Positions 43,667-52,157 of a DNA stretch of 64,000 nt are shown piece by piece. The stretch is taken from the NCBI GenBank assembly GCA_016787265.1, contig JAEUVF010000005.1, forward strand, positions 248,001 to 312,000, given 5' to 3'. The notes under the pieces were generated by a model. That model saw only the letters and a program-made list of their open reading frames with translations. It did no database searches and was not told the origin of the DNA. The stretch is from Flavipsychrobacter sp. Its GTDB lineage: Bacteria > Bacteroidota > Bacteroidia > Chitinophagales > Chitinophagaceae. The stretch's first letter is position 1. The number at the start of each line of letters is the position of its first letter. The translations under genes were made by a program, and so were the position numbers.

Positions 43667-45832
43667 ATGCGTACGACTCTTTCCCGTCGTCGGTTTTTGC
43701 GCTTATCCTCATTTACCGGCGCAGGCCTGATCATTGGGCTGAATGGAGTAGATGGAAAAGCATTCGGACAGTTGGTGAACCTGAGCAATGACGCCGAACT
43801 GGTAGGTGTTACACCCTTTGTGCTGATTGACCCGAAAGGAGGCATTACTATTTATAATACCAAACCAGAGCTGGGACAGGGAACCTTCCAGTCGATTCCT
43901 TCATTGATTGCAGAAGAGCTGGATCTTACCCTCGACCTGGTTACCATCCGCCAATCAGGCGGACAAATAGAATTAGGGGCAGATCAATTCTCCGGAGGTT
44001 CTGCGTCTATCCGTACCAGTTATACCAAGTACAGAAAGGTGGGTGCTGCAGCCAGGGAAATGCTGGTAACTGCGGCCAGCCAGGCCTGGGGTGTACCCGC
44101 ACAGGAATGTATAACCGAAAATGGAAAGGTCCTGCACAAGGCAAGCAATCGCTCCGCAACTTACCAGGAACTCGCAGCCGCCGCGGCCAAACTGGAAGTA
44201 CCCAAGGATCCCAAACTAAAAGATCCTTCTCAATTTATATTACTGGGCAAGCGGATAAAAAGACCGGATATACCCCTGAAAAGCAATGGTACCGCAGTAT
44301 TTGGTATTGATGTAGAGGTGCCGGGAATGCTCTATGCCAGCATCGAACGTTGCCCTGTTTTCGGTGGCAAACTCATCAGCTTTGATGATGCGGCAGCTAA
44401 AAAAGTAAAAGGCGTACAGCAGGTAATTACCTGTGAACGTTTAATCGGTAAATACCGTTTTGAAGGTGTGGCCGTACTGGCGGATAATTACTGGGCTTCG
44501 GTTCAGGGGCGCAAAGCATTGAAAGTAAAATGGGATTACCAGGGCTATGAGAAATTTTCTTTAACCGCCTATGAGCAGCAATTGAGAGAGCTCGCAAAAT
44601 CCGAAGGCGTAGTAGATCATACCAAAGGTGATTTTGATAAAGCTTTTGCGGAAGCTCCCACCAAACTGGAAGCTTTTTATGAAACTCCTATGGTATCTCA
44701 CTCACCAATGGAACCTATGAACTGCCTGGCCCATTGGAAAGAAAACAACCAGATTGAAATCTGGACCTCCACGCAGGTGCCTTTCAGTATAAAAAACAGT
44801 TTTTCAAAAGAATACAAGGTAAAACCGGAAGATATTACCGTGCATGTACAGTTCAATGGAGGTGGCTTTGGCCGCAGGTTATATCCGGATTATGTGCATG
44901 AAGCAGTGCAGCTTTCCAAAAAAGCTGGTAAACCGGTTAAGGCGATCTGGACCCGCGAAGATGATACCCAGCAGGGACCTTTTCGCCCCATGACTTTCTC
45001 GGCTTTCAAAGGAGCATTGGATGCCAATAAAAAACCGGTTGCCTTTCAACACAAGGTGGTCTCTCCATCGATCGGGGCGGCTACCAACCCGAACTACGAT
45101 AAAACCAAAACCGATGGAGGCATGACCGAAGGCATCAGTGAGCAGGCTTACGAGATACCAAACATGAAGAATCTCTACGTGCATGCAGATATGCACGTGC
45201 CGCTGGCTGCCTGGAGAGCGGTAACCTCTACCACACTTGCTTTCTCCCATGAATGTTTCCTGGATGAGATGGCAGTTAAAGCTGGCGCAGATCCTATGGC
45301 GTTTCGGTTGTCCATGCTGGATAGTAAGCAATCCGATACGAAAAGACTATTGGAGAAACTAAAAGAGGTTTCCAACTGGGATAAGCCCTTGCCGGCCGGA
45401 TGGGGCAGAGGCGTAGCACAGTGGGAGTTTTTTGCCGGCCTTGCAGGCAACGTGGTGGAAGTATCTAAAAAAGGCGATGGCATCAAAATTGAAAAAGTGT
45501 ATGCTGTAATTGATCTGGGTACCCTGGTAAATCCCGATATGGTAGAAGCCCAGGTAGAAGGCGCTATTGTAATGGCAATAACGGCAGCCATCAAGAATGG
45601 CATTCGCATTGAAAATGGTAAAACCATTCAATCCAATTTTCACAATAACCCGATTCTGAAAATAACTGAAACACCTCCGATCGAAGTGTTTATCCTTGCG
45701 GAAGGTGGTGAAAAAATCAAAGGTGTTGGTGAGCCGGGATTACCTCCGCTCGCTCCGGCCCTGTGTAATGCGATTTTTGCGGCAACCGGAAAACGAATCA
45801 GGCGACTCCCCTTTGATATAAATAAAATTTAA
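43667..45832 (+). CDS. Molybdopterin-binding subunit of a xanthine-oxidase-family hydroxylase (IorB-like), Tat-exported
   Basis: The protein has 721 residues. The N-terminus carries a Tat signal ([15 protein letters not shown]), so the folded enzyme goes to the periplasm. The MoCo-binding domains include [58 protein letters not shown] and the end motif [20 protein letters not shown] with the active-site Glu in GEPG. It has no FAD subunit beside it, as in IorAB-type enzymes, so electrons probably go to a cytochrome. The substrate is an aldehyde or N-heterocycle, not predictable. It is not obviously linked to the regulator that follows. Confidence 0.93.
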   Translation: MRTTLSRRRFLRLSSFTGAGLIIGLNGVDGKAFGQLVNLSNDAELVGVTPFVLIDPKGGITIYNTKPELGQGTFQSIPSLIAEELDLTLDLVTIRQSGGQIELGADQFSGGSASIRTSYTKYRKVGAAAREMLVTAASQAWGVPAQECITENGKVLHKASNRSATYQELAAAAAKLEVPKDPKLKDPSQFILLGKRIKRPDIPLKSNGTAVFGIDVEVPGMLYASIERCPVFGGKLISFDDAAAKKVKGVQQVITCERLIGKYRFEGVAVLADNYWASVQGRKALKVKWDYQGYEKFSLTAYEQQLRELAKSEGVVDHTKGDFDKAFAEAPTKLEAFYETPMVSHSPMEPMNCLAHWKENNQIEIWTSTQVPFSIKNSFSKEYKVKPEDITVHVQFNGGGFGRRLYPDYVHEAVQLSKKAGKPVKAIWTREDDTQQGPFRPMTFSAFKGALDANKKPVAFQHKVVSPSIGAATNPNYDKTKTDGGMTEGISEQAYEIPNMKNLYVHADMHVPLAAWRAVTSTTLAFSHECFLDEMAVKAGADPMAFRLSMLDSKQSDTKRLLEKLKEVSNWDKPLPAGWGRGVAQWEFFAGLAGNVVEVSKKGDGIKIEKVYAVIDLGTLVNPDMVEAQVEGAIVMAITAAIKNGIRIENGKTIQSNFHNNPILKITETPPIEVFILAEGGEKIKGVGEPGLPPLAPALCNAIFAATGKRIRRLPFDINKI

Positions 45833-45861
45833 TATTGAAGGTGACAAGTCCGCCTTAATAT

Positions 45862-45873
45862 TGTCATATGACA
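45862..45873. promoter_or_regulatory. Palindrome over the start codon of the XRE-cupin gene
   Basis: TGTCATATGACA is a perfect 12-base palindrome that includes the ATG at 45868. An additional TGACAA lies at 45842-45847 as an inverted partner of TTGTCA (45861-45866). This could be an autoregulatory operator, which is a guess from symmetry and position. Confidence 0.35.
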
Positions 45874-46437
45874 GAAGAGATACTCTTGCTGATAGGCGAG
45901 CGCATTCGCGCGAGGCGGCAGGAAAAAAACATAACACTGGAACAACTTGCCAACAAAGCGGGTGTTACCAAAGGCCTGATTTCACAAATTGAAAACAACC
46001 GGACTGTTCCTTCTTTACCTGTACTCTTAAGTATTGTACATTCCCTGGATGAAGATATGCGTGGTTTTTTTGAAGGACTGCAGGCAAAAATGACCGATTT
46101 CAAATACTATGTTATCCGAAAAGATGAACTGAAGGAAGTTAATCGGGAGCCGGTTAAAGGCTTCTCTTATAAACGGATTTTTTCCAGGGCTGTCAACAGT
46201 TCCGCCTTTGATATGGAACTGCTGGAAATGAAACCCGGTGCCGCCCGGCGCCAGATGGTTTCAACAGAAGCCTATGAATTAAAATACCTGATCCAGGGTG
46301 AAATTGAATACCAGGTGGACAAAGAAAAGTTCTCCATGAAAGCCGGCGACTCGCTTGCTTTTGATGGCCGCCATCCACACAGAATTAAAAATATTGGAAA
46401 GGGCACGGCACTCCTGCTTGTTATTTACCTCTTCTAA
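45868..46437 (+). CDS. XRE-cupin transcriptional regulator
   Basis: This 189-residue protein has an N-terminal XRE helix-turn-helix (about 8-65, with ITLEQLANKAGVTKGLISQI and ENNRTVPSLPVLLSIV) and a C-terminal cupin (about 110-189, with LKYLIQGEIEYQVDKEKFSM and AGDSLAFDGRHPHRIKN). Such regulators sense a small metabolite in the cupin and control nearby catabolic or uptake genes. It stands directly before a SusC/SusD pair in the same direction, with a 183-base gap that holds two GTTTA-N7-TAAAC elements. I infer that it controls the SusCD/HD/FAD/MFS locus downstream. Confidence 0.92.
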   Translation: MTEEILLLIGERIRARRQEKNITLEQLANKAGVTKGLISQIENNRTVPSLPVLLSIVHSLDEDMRGFFEGLQAKMTDFKYYVIRKDELKEVNREPVKGFSYKRIFSRAVNSSAFDMELLEMKPGAARRQMVSTEAYELKYLIQGEIEYQVDKEKFSMKAGDSLAFDGRHPHRIKNIGKGTALLLVIYLF

Positions 46438-46493
46438 AAATTACGCAATCGGTTGCTTTTATTTAGTTTTTGTGCAATGTGAAATTTTCGTTA

Positions 46494-46533
46494 AGTTTAG
46501 TTAACCTAAACTAACCGTTTATTTAGCCTAAAC
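46494..46533. promoter_or_regulatory. Two tandem operator-like elements upstream of the second SusC gene
   Basis: GTTTA-GTTAACC-TAAAC (46495-46511; with flanks AGTTTAG...CTAAACT a perfect 7-base inverted repeat, 46494-46512) is followed by GTTTA-TTTAGCC-TAAAC (46517-46533). The centres are 22 bases apart, about two helical turns. A near copy lies upstream of the HD-domain gene at 51555. The natural candidate binder is the XRE-cupin protein encoded 57 bases before. Confidence 0.55.
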
Positions 46534-46582
46534 CTTTACATTTTAATAAAGTGTTGGTAACAAAGGCTTCATTTTGGGCGGA

Positions 46583-46590
46583 TAGTTTTG
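46583..46590 (+). promoter_or_regulatory. TAnnTTTG promoter element (-7 box) of the second SusC gene
   Basis: TAGTTTTG matches the Bacteroidota -7 consensus TAnnTTTG and lies 30 bases before the ATG. A TTG is found upstream but at too long a distance (about 26 bases between elements) for a standard -33 box, so only the -7 part is supported. Confidence 0.4.
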
Positions 46591-46620
46591 GGTCGTAATT
46601 AAAAACAACTACTAAAGTTT

Positions 46621-49600
46621 ATGAGAAAACCAAAACTTCATCGAGCCATGGGCCTGATTGGGCTTCTTATGCTCCTCATTTCGCCCCTTCTCCTCCTTGC
46701 ACAGGAACAAATTTCAGGTAGAGTCTTATCGCAGCGGGATAACACACCGCTTAGCAGTATCTCCGTACTGGTAAAAGGCAGTTCCAAAGGAGTTGCTACC
46801 GACGTAGACGGGAGATTCCGCATTGCAGCCAAGCAGGGCGATGTACTGGTTATTAGTGGCGTTGGTATTGCCACCCAGGAAGTGACAGTTAGTAGCACCG
46901 GAGAAATTATCATCAACGCTGTTACCAACAGTAATTCACTTAACGAAGTGGTGGTAACAGCTCTTGGTATTCGCCGCGAAAAAAAGAAACTGGGTTATGC
47001 CATCCAGGAAGTAAAAGGGGAAGACCTGACCGTTGCCAGGGAATCCAACGTAGTAAACCAGCTCGCTGGTAAAGTTGCTGGTGTTACTGTAGTTGGTAGT
47101 CCATCCGGTATTGGTGGTTCCGCCCGTGTTACTATTCGCGGGGAACGATCGCTTAATTTAACTAAGAATCAACCATTATATGTGGTTGATGGTGTTCCGG
47201 TAAGCGATGCATTGGTTAGTGGATCAGGCCGGGGTAACCTGGAGGTTGACTTCGGTAATGGTGCTTCTTTCATCAACCCGGATGATATTGAATCCATGTC
47301 CGTTTTGAAAGGACCTGCAGCATCTGCGCTTTATGGATCAAGAGCTAATAATGGTGTAATCCTGATAAAAACTAAATCAGGTCGTTCTCAGAAAGGAATT
47401 GGTGTTGAATATAGCAGTAACGTGACGGCAGAATCCGCCCTGAAATTACCTGAGTATCAGAAAGTTTACGGACAGGGTAATGGTAACGGTGGAGATTTTG
47501 CTTTTGTTAACGGGGGAGGTGCCGGTTTAACAGACGGTACCGATGAAGGATGGGGACCGGCATTTCGCGGACAATCCTATCCACAGTATAACTCTCCGCG
47601 TACCTTAAATGGTCAGCCTACCGAGTTTTTGGGTGGTGATTTGAACGCACCTGCAGGTTCAGTTATTACAGCAACTCCCTGGGTTCCGGATGTAGACAAC
47701 TTAAAGGATTTCTTGCAAACCGGTCGCGCCATCACCAACAACCTCGCTTTGGTTGGCGGTAATAAAAATGGAGATTTCCGATTGAGTTATACAAATCTGG
47801 ATCAAACCGGTATCGTACCCAATACGGATCTTCGACGCAATACTGTTTCTCTTACCGGTGGTTATAACTTTAACGATAAACTCAGTGCCCGTGCATTTGT
47901 TAGTTATATCAAGAGTGAGAGCGATAACCGTCCTTCTATCAGCTATGGTACAGAAAGTCTGATGTACCTCTTCAATTGCTGGTTGCCTGCATCTGTAAGA
48001 GTGGAAGACATGAAGCGCCTCTATATGCGTGGTGCAGAAGGGCTTCGCCAGTTCAGCTGGAACTATAACTACCATGACAACCCCTACCTGACGGTAATGG
48101 AAAATACCAATGGTCAGTATTATAACCGTATCATCGGTAATGTAAGTTTGAAATATCAGTTTACGGATTGGCTGAACTTACAGCTTCGTTCTGCAACCGA
48201 CTGGAGCCAGGAAAGAAGAGAGTACAGAAGAGCTTTCAGTACGCAACGATTCCCATTTGGTCAATATCGCCAGGTTAATATCACCAATGAAGAACGCAAC
48301 ACTGATTTCCTTCTTACTGCTAATAAAACGTTTGGTGATTTCAATTTAACCGCAACATTTGGTGGTAACCAAATGCGACAGTCCAGCAGATTTGTAGAAA
48401 ACGTTGCGGGTCAATTAAATATTCCTGGTATTTACCGGTTGACCAATAGCCGGATACCATTGGTATCTGAAGATTTGTTTTCTGAAAAACGAATCAATAG
48501 CTTGTATGGATCCTTTTCTGTTGGATATAAAGACTGGCTGTTTTTGGATCTTACCAATCGTAACGACTGGAGTACTGCTCTTACTTTACCTGAGATACTT
48601 AAACCATTTGGCATTCAGGATAACTCCTATGATTACTACTCAATTGCTTTAAGCGCTATCGTGAGCGAAGTAGTAAAACTGCCTGATTTCATCAGTTTCC
48701 TTAAAGTAAGGGGTAGCTTTGCACAGGTTGGTGGCGATACTGATCCTTTTGCTTATACCCAGGCATATAACCCAAGTACACCTTTTGGTTCTTCGCAAAT
48801 CTATGGCGAAACCGGCGCCCTGGCCAACCTCAGCCTCAAGCCTGAAATCAGCTCTGCGCTTGAGTTTGGAACTGATATTCGCTTTTTTGATAATAGAGTT
48901 GGATTGGATTTGACCTACTATTCCAGCAGAACCATTAACCAGATTCTGAGTATTCCTCTTACGAATACCAGTGGATTTTCTTCCCGTTTGATCAATGCGG
49001 GTTTGATTAAAAACTGGGGCTTCGAAGCCATGTTAAACCTGGTTCCTGTTAGAAATAACAAGTTTACCTGGTCTGTAGATGTAAACTGGTCAGCCAACAG
49101 AAGTCGCGTAGAAGAATTAAGCGATGGCCTGACTACTTATGTACAGGCGAGTCGTGGTGTAAGTGTGGAAGCTCGTGTAGGTGAAAGAATGGGTAACCTT
49201 TACGGGATCGGTTTTGCACGTGTGCAGAGCAAAAATCCCAGTGCACCATATTATGATGCAACCGGACAGTACGCCGGACAGATGGTGATTGGTTCCAATG
49301 GTCGTCCTGTTCGTACCACTGACAGGATATTCCTTGGTAACTATAACCCCGACTGGCTGATGGGCTTTAGAAACAGCTTTACTTATAAAAATGTACGATT
49401 TGGATTCCTGTTTGATATCCGCAGCGGTGGTGAACTCTATTCTTTAACTCAGGTTGTGGGTCGTGAAGGTGGTATCATTACCGAAACACTGGAAGGTCGT
49501 GCTGATGGATATGACCTGAGCAAACCCGGAAACGGTGTAATTGGAGAGGGCGTGGTTCAGAATGCAGATGGTTCTTTTTCTCCAAACGCAAGAAAAGTTA

Positions 49601-49911
49601 CTGCCCGCGAATGGCATACAGCCTGGACAGGTGGTCGTAACATCGCTGAAGGCGTAATGTATGATGCCAGCTTTATAAAACTGCGGGAGCTTCAATTAGG
49701 CTTTAATATTCCCGACAAGGTTTGGGGAAAACTTCCTTTCCGCAATGCATCAGTAACATTGGTGGGTAGAAATCTTTTCCTGTGGGATAAAGTTCCGCAT
49801 GTGGATCCTGAAACAATGAGCTACAGTGGTGGAACAGCACTTCCAGGTATCGAATACATGAGTATCCCCTCCACCCGTAGTTACGGTATCAACCTTAGTT
49901 TCAAATTATAA
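46621..49911 (+). CDS. SusC/RagA-family TonB-linked outer-membrane transporter (candidate organophosphonate importer)
   Basis: The protein has 1096 residues. A signal peptide ends near LLAQE, followed by a regulatory-like domain (GRVLSQRDNTPLSSISVLVK), the SusC box LNEVVVTALGIRREKKKLGY, a plug with VTIRGERSLNLTKNQPLYVV and AALYGSRANNGVILIKTKSG, and a barrel. The A/T/S-LGIRREKKxLGY form marks the SusC subgroup that goes with SusD-like_2 proteins. It is the energised pore for the solute caught by the lipoprotein encoded 24 bases downstream. The genes around it (XRE-cupin regulator, HD oxygenase, FAD oxidoreductase, MFS) suggest a small organic, perhaps aminophosphonate, substrate and not a glycan, since no glycosidase is present. 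Confidence 0.94.
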   Translation: MRKPKLHRAMGLIGLLMLLISPLLLLAQEQISGRVLSQRDNTPLSSISVLVKGSSKGVATDVDGRFRIAAKQGDVLVISGVGIATQEVTVSSTGEIIINAVTNSNSLNEVVVTALGIRREKKKLGYAIQEVKGEDLTVARESNVVNQLAGKVAGVTVVGSPSGIGGSARVTIRGERSLNLTKNQPLYVVDGVPVSDALVSGSGRGNLEVDFGNGASFINPDDIESMSVLKGPAASALYGSRANNGVILIKTKSGRSQKGIGVEYSSNVTAESALKLPEYQKVYGQGNGNGGDFAFVNGGGAGLTDGTDEGWGPAFRGQSYPQYNSPRTLNGQPTEFLGGDLNAPAGSVITATPWVPDVDNLKDFLQTGRAITNNLALVGGNKNGDFRLSYTNLDQTGIVPNTDLRRNTVSLTGGYNFNDKLSARAFVSYIKSESDNRPSISYGTESLMYLFNCWLPASVRVEDMKRLYMRGAEGLRQFSWNYNYHDNPYLTVMENTNGQYYNRIIGNVSLKYQFTDWLNLQLRSATDWSQERREYRRAFSTQRFPFGQYRQVNITNEERNTDFLLTANKTFGDFNLTATFGGNQMRQSSRFVENVAGQLNIPGIYRLTNSRIPLVSEDLFSEKRINSLYGSFSVGYKDWLFLDLTNRNDWSTALTLPEILKPFGIQDNSYDYYSIALSAIVSEVVKLPDFISFLKVRGSFAQVGGDTDPFAYTQAYNPSTPFGSSQIYGETGALANLSLKPEISSALEFGTDIRFFDNRVGLDLTYYSSRTINQILSIPLTNTSGFSSRLINAGLIKNWGFEAMLNLVPVRNNKFTWSVDVNWSANRSRVEELSDGLTTYVQASRGVSVEARVGERMGNLYGIGFARVQSKNPSAPYYDATGQYAGQMVIGSNGRPVRTTDRIFLGNYNPDWLMGFRNSFTYKNVRFGFLFDIRSGGELYSLTQVVGREGGIITETLEGRADGYDLSKPGNGVIGEGVVQNADGSFSPNARKVTAREWHTAWTGGRNIAEGVMYDASFIKLRELQLGFNIPDKVWGKLPFRNASVTLVGRNLFLWDKVPHVDPETMSYSGGTALPGIEYMSIPSTRSYGINLSFKL

Positions 49912-49935
49912 TTCCTAATCCATTAACTCGATTAT

Positions 49936-51462
49936 ATGAAGTTGTTTAAAATAGCCAACTCATTTCTGCTTGCAGGACTGCTGTTGGCAGGATGTACCAA
50001 AGACTTTGAAGAGATCAATACAAATGGAAACGTACCAATTGATGTTAATCCTGATCTTTTGATAAGTGGGGTTATTCGTAATACCATGAACCAGCAGGTT
50101 GGCGAGGCCTGGGGTATTGGAAATATTGTGGTTCAGTACCATGCAAAAATCCAGTTTGTAAATGAAGACCGTTACTTATGGAATGAGCAGAACGGAATCT
50201 GGAATATGACCTATAACAATTATCGCAACCTGCAAAGTGTTTTTGCCAAAGTTGGTTCGGATAATACAAATGGTTACAATGCAGTAGCGCTCATTTTGAA
50301 ATCCTGGATGTTTGCCCAGGCTACCGAAGCGTATGGAGATATTCCTTATTCTGAGGCTGGAAAGGCTAAGAGTGATGGTATCTATACTCCCAAATACGAT
50401 ACACAGGAATCTATTTACAATGGCATCCTGGAGGATCTTAAAAAAGCCAATGAAATTCTGGCCGTAAGCACAACCAGCATAGCCGGAGATATCATGTATG
50501 GTGGCGGACCAGCTGGTCTTTTGAAATGGAGAAAACTGGCCAACTCACTCAGATTACGTTACCTGTTAAGAATTTCTGCCAAAAAAGATGTAAAAGCTGA
50601 AATGCAGGCGATCGTAGGTGATCCTGCCAATAACCCCATCTTCACGGGTAATGCTGATAATGCCGTGTTGAAATACCTGGCACTGGCTCCCAACCAATGG
50701 CCTTTGTATGAAAACAGGGTCGGTTCTTTTGATGAATTTCGGGTTAGTAAAACGCTGGATGATCGTTTAACTGCGCTTAATGATCCCCGTTTGAATATTT
50801 TTGGCCGACCCTCCCAGGCTTCTGTAGCTGCAGGAACTCCCCGGATTGAAGGTATTCCAAATGGTTTGGGTGATGTGGATGCGCTGAATTACAATGGCGG
50901 TCCGCAGGGTGTAAGCCGGGTTGGATACACTTTTGCCTGCCTGGTTTGTAATGACAATGGCCAGGCGCCCCCGGTTCCGGATGCTCCCCAGGCACTGCTT
51001 ATGACCTTTGCAGAACTGCAGTTCCTCCTGGCTGAAGCACGCGAAAAAGAACTCATCACTACCGGTAATGCAGAAACCTACTATCTGAATGGTATCAATG
51101 CGAACTTCGAATATTGGAGAGGGGTCGTTCCTGCCCAATACAATATCAACATGGATATGCCGGCTGGTTATCTTACCCAGGCTGGAGTTGCTTATACCGG
51201 AACTCCGCAGGAAAAACTGGCTAAGATTGCACTGCAAAAATGGGTAGCGCTTTATTTCAACGGACTGGAAGGCTGGTTTGAATGGCGTCGTACGCGGATG
51301 CCGGAAGTAATTCCAGGTCCGGCTAACCTGAACGACAATAAAGTTCCCATTCGTTACATCTATCCTCAATCTGAACAGGCGCTCAATGGTACCAATCGCA
51401 ACGAAGCGGTTGCCCGCCAGGGAGAGGATACTCAAAACACAGCTACCTGGATCAACAAATAA
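49936..51462 (+). CDS. SusD-like (SusD-like_2 type) outer-membrane lipoprotein
   Basis: This 508-residue protein has a lipobox at Cys20 (LLLAGC), then DFEEINTNGNVPIDVNPDLL, typical of the SusD_2 branch (the 'FxxINxxPN' start). The TPR-like core has ALILKSWMFAQATEAYGDIP and LLKWRKLANSLRLRYLLRIS. The C-terminal part has LMTFAELQFLLAEAREKE and IALQKWVALYFNGLEGWFEW. It is the surface lid of the SusC protein before it. Members of this branch are often tied to non-glycan or peptide-like nutrients. A strong terminator follows, so the SusCD pair is a transcript of its own. Confidence 0.92.
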   Translation: MKLFKIANSFLLAGLLLAGCTKDFEEINTNGNVPIDVNPDLLISGVIRNTMNQQVGEAWGIGNIVVQYHAKIQFVNEDRYLWNEQNGIWNMTYNNYRNLQSVFAKVGSDNTNGYNAVALILKSWMFAQATEAYGDIPYSEAGKAKSDGIYTPKYDTQESIYNGILEDLKKANEILAVSTTSIAGDIMYGGGPAGLLKWRKLANSLRLRYLLRISAKKDVKAEMQAIVGDPANNPIFTGNADNAVLKYLALAPNQWPLYENRVGSFDEFRVSKTLDDRLTALNDPRLNIFGRPSQASVAAGTPRIEGIPNGLGDVDALNYNGGPQGVSRVGYTFACLVCNDNGQAPPVPDAPQALLMTFAELQFLLAEAREKELITTGNAETYYLNGINANFEYWRGVVPAQYNINMDMPAGYLTQAGVAYTGTPQEKLAKIALQKWVALYFNGLEGWFEWRRTRMPEVIPGPANLNDNKVPIRYIYPQSEQALNGTNRNEAVARQGEDTQNTATWINK

Positions 51463-51480
51463 ACTAAAAACAACCAACTC

Positions 51481-51519
51481 CGCGAGGCGATTCCATTATT
51501 GGGTCGCCTTGCGCTTTTT
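51481..51519 (+). terminator. Terminator after the second SusC/SusD pair
   Basis: CGCGAGGCGA (51481-51490) pairs with TCGCCTTGCG (51504-51513) over 10 base pairs including one G-T, loop 13 bases, followed by C and five T. It is 19 bases after the SusD-like stop. Confidence 0.85.
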
Positions 51520-51545
51520 GGGTGCTTACTTGCGCTAATAATAGA

Positions 51546-51574
51546 TTTGAATCAGTTTACAGTTTTTAAATTTG
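51546..51574 (+). promoter_or_regulatory. Promoter with overlapping operator-like element before the HD-domain gene
   Basis: TTTG (51546-51549) and TAAATTTG (51567-51574), an exact TAnnTTTG match, are separated by 17 bases, a plausible -33/-7 pair. GTTTA-CAGTTTT-TAAAT (51555-51571) fits the element upstream of the SusC gene at 9 of 10 half-site bases and covers the spacer and -7 box. The ATG is at 51579, so the transcript would have almost no leader. Confidence 0.45.
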
Positions 51575-51578
51575 AACC

Positions 51579-52157
51579 ATGACAACTCCTCAAGAACTTA
51601 CCAATCAGATCTTCTCCCTTTACGAACAATTCGGGGCTGAAGAATATGCAGGCGAAAAAGTTTCCCAACTCGAACACATGGTTCAGGCCGCTCAACTTGC
51701 CATGGAAGAAGGCTACGACGACGAAGTTGTTCTCGCTGCCTTTCTGCACGACGTGGGTCACCTGCTGCCAGTTCATGATGTTTCTGAAACGATGGATGGC
51801 TACGGTGTTATGGACCATGAAAAAGTTGGGGCCGACTGGCTGCTTAGCCTGGGTATGGGTGAACGTATGTGCAAACTCATTGCCTCCCATGTGAATGCCA
51901 AACGCTACCTCACCTGGAAATATCCTTCCTATTATGAGCAGCTTTCAGACGCCAGTAAAAAAACACTCGAATACCAGGGTGGAAGAATGGAAGAAGCAGA
52001 AGCAAAAGCTTTTGAAGCCGATCCGCTTTTTGATTTGTATATCAGAATGCGTACCTGGGATGAGGCTGCCAAGATTGAAGGCAAACCCCTCCCTGAACTG
52101 GAGGAACTGAAACAGAAATTAACCCAGTATATTATCGATCGCCATCAGGCTAACTGA
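51579..52157 (+). CDS. HD-domain protein of the PhnZ type (candidate diiron oxygenase cleaving a C-P bond)
   Basis: This 192-residue HD-domain protein carries the residues that bind two irons in PhnZ: His33, His57-Asp58 (FLHDVGHLL), His80, His104 and Asp161. Tyr23 and Glu26 (EEYAGEKVSQLEHM) are the positions said to set HD oxygenases apart from HD phosphohydrolases. His61 is also kept. Size and spacing agree closely with PhnZ (about 190 residues). PhnZ splits (R)-2-amino-1-hydroxyethylphosphonate to glycine and phosphate with O2. The family includes the phosphonate-operon HDIG group (TIGR03276). Its stop overlaps by 8 bases the stop of the convergent FAD oxidoreductase gene. Numbers are from my recall of PhnZ papers; exact substrate is unknown. 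Confidence 0.82.
   Translation: MTTPQELTNQIFSLYEQFGAEEYAGEKVSQLEHMVQAAQLAMEEGYDDEVVLAAFLHDVGHLLPVHDVSETMDGYGVMDHEKVGADWLLSLGMGERMCKLIASHVNAKRYLTWKYPSYYEQLSDASKKTLEYQGGRMEEAEAKAFEADPLFDLYIRMRTWDEAAKIEGKPLPELEELKQKLTQYIIDRHQAN

Noticed and set aside
46538..46554. ACATTT-TAATA-AAGTGT as a third AraR site
   Set aside because: The half-sites are the same but in reversed order and with a 5-base gap, so it does not fit the 19-base element of the arabinose cluster.
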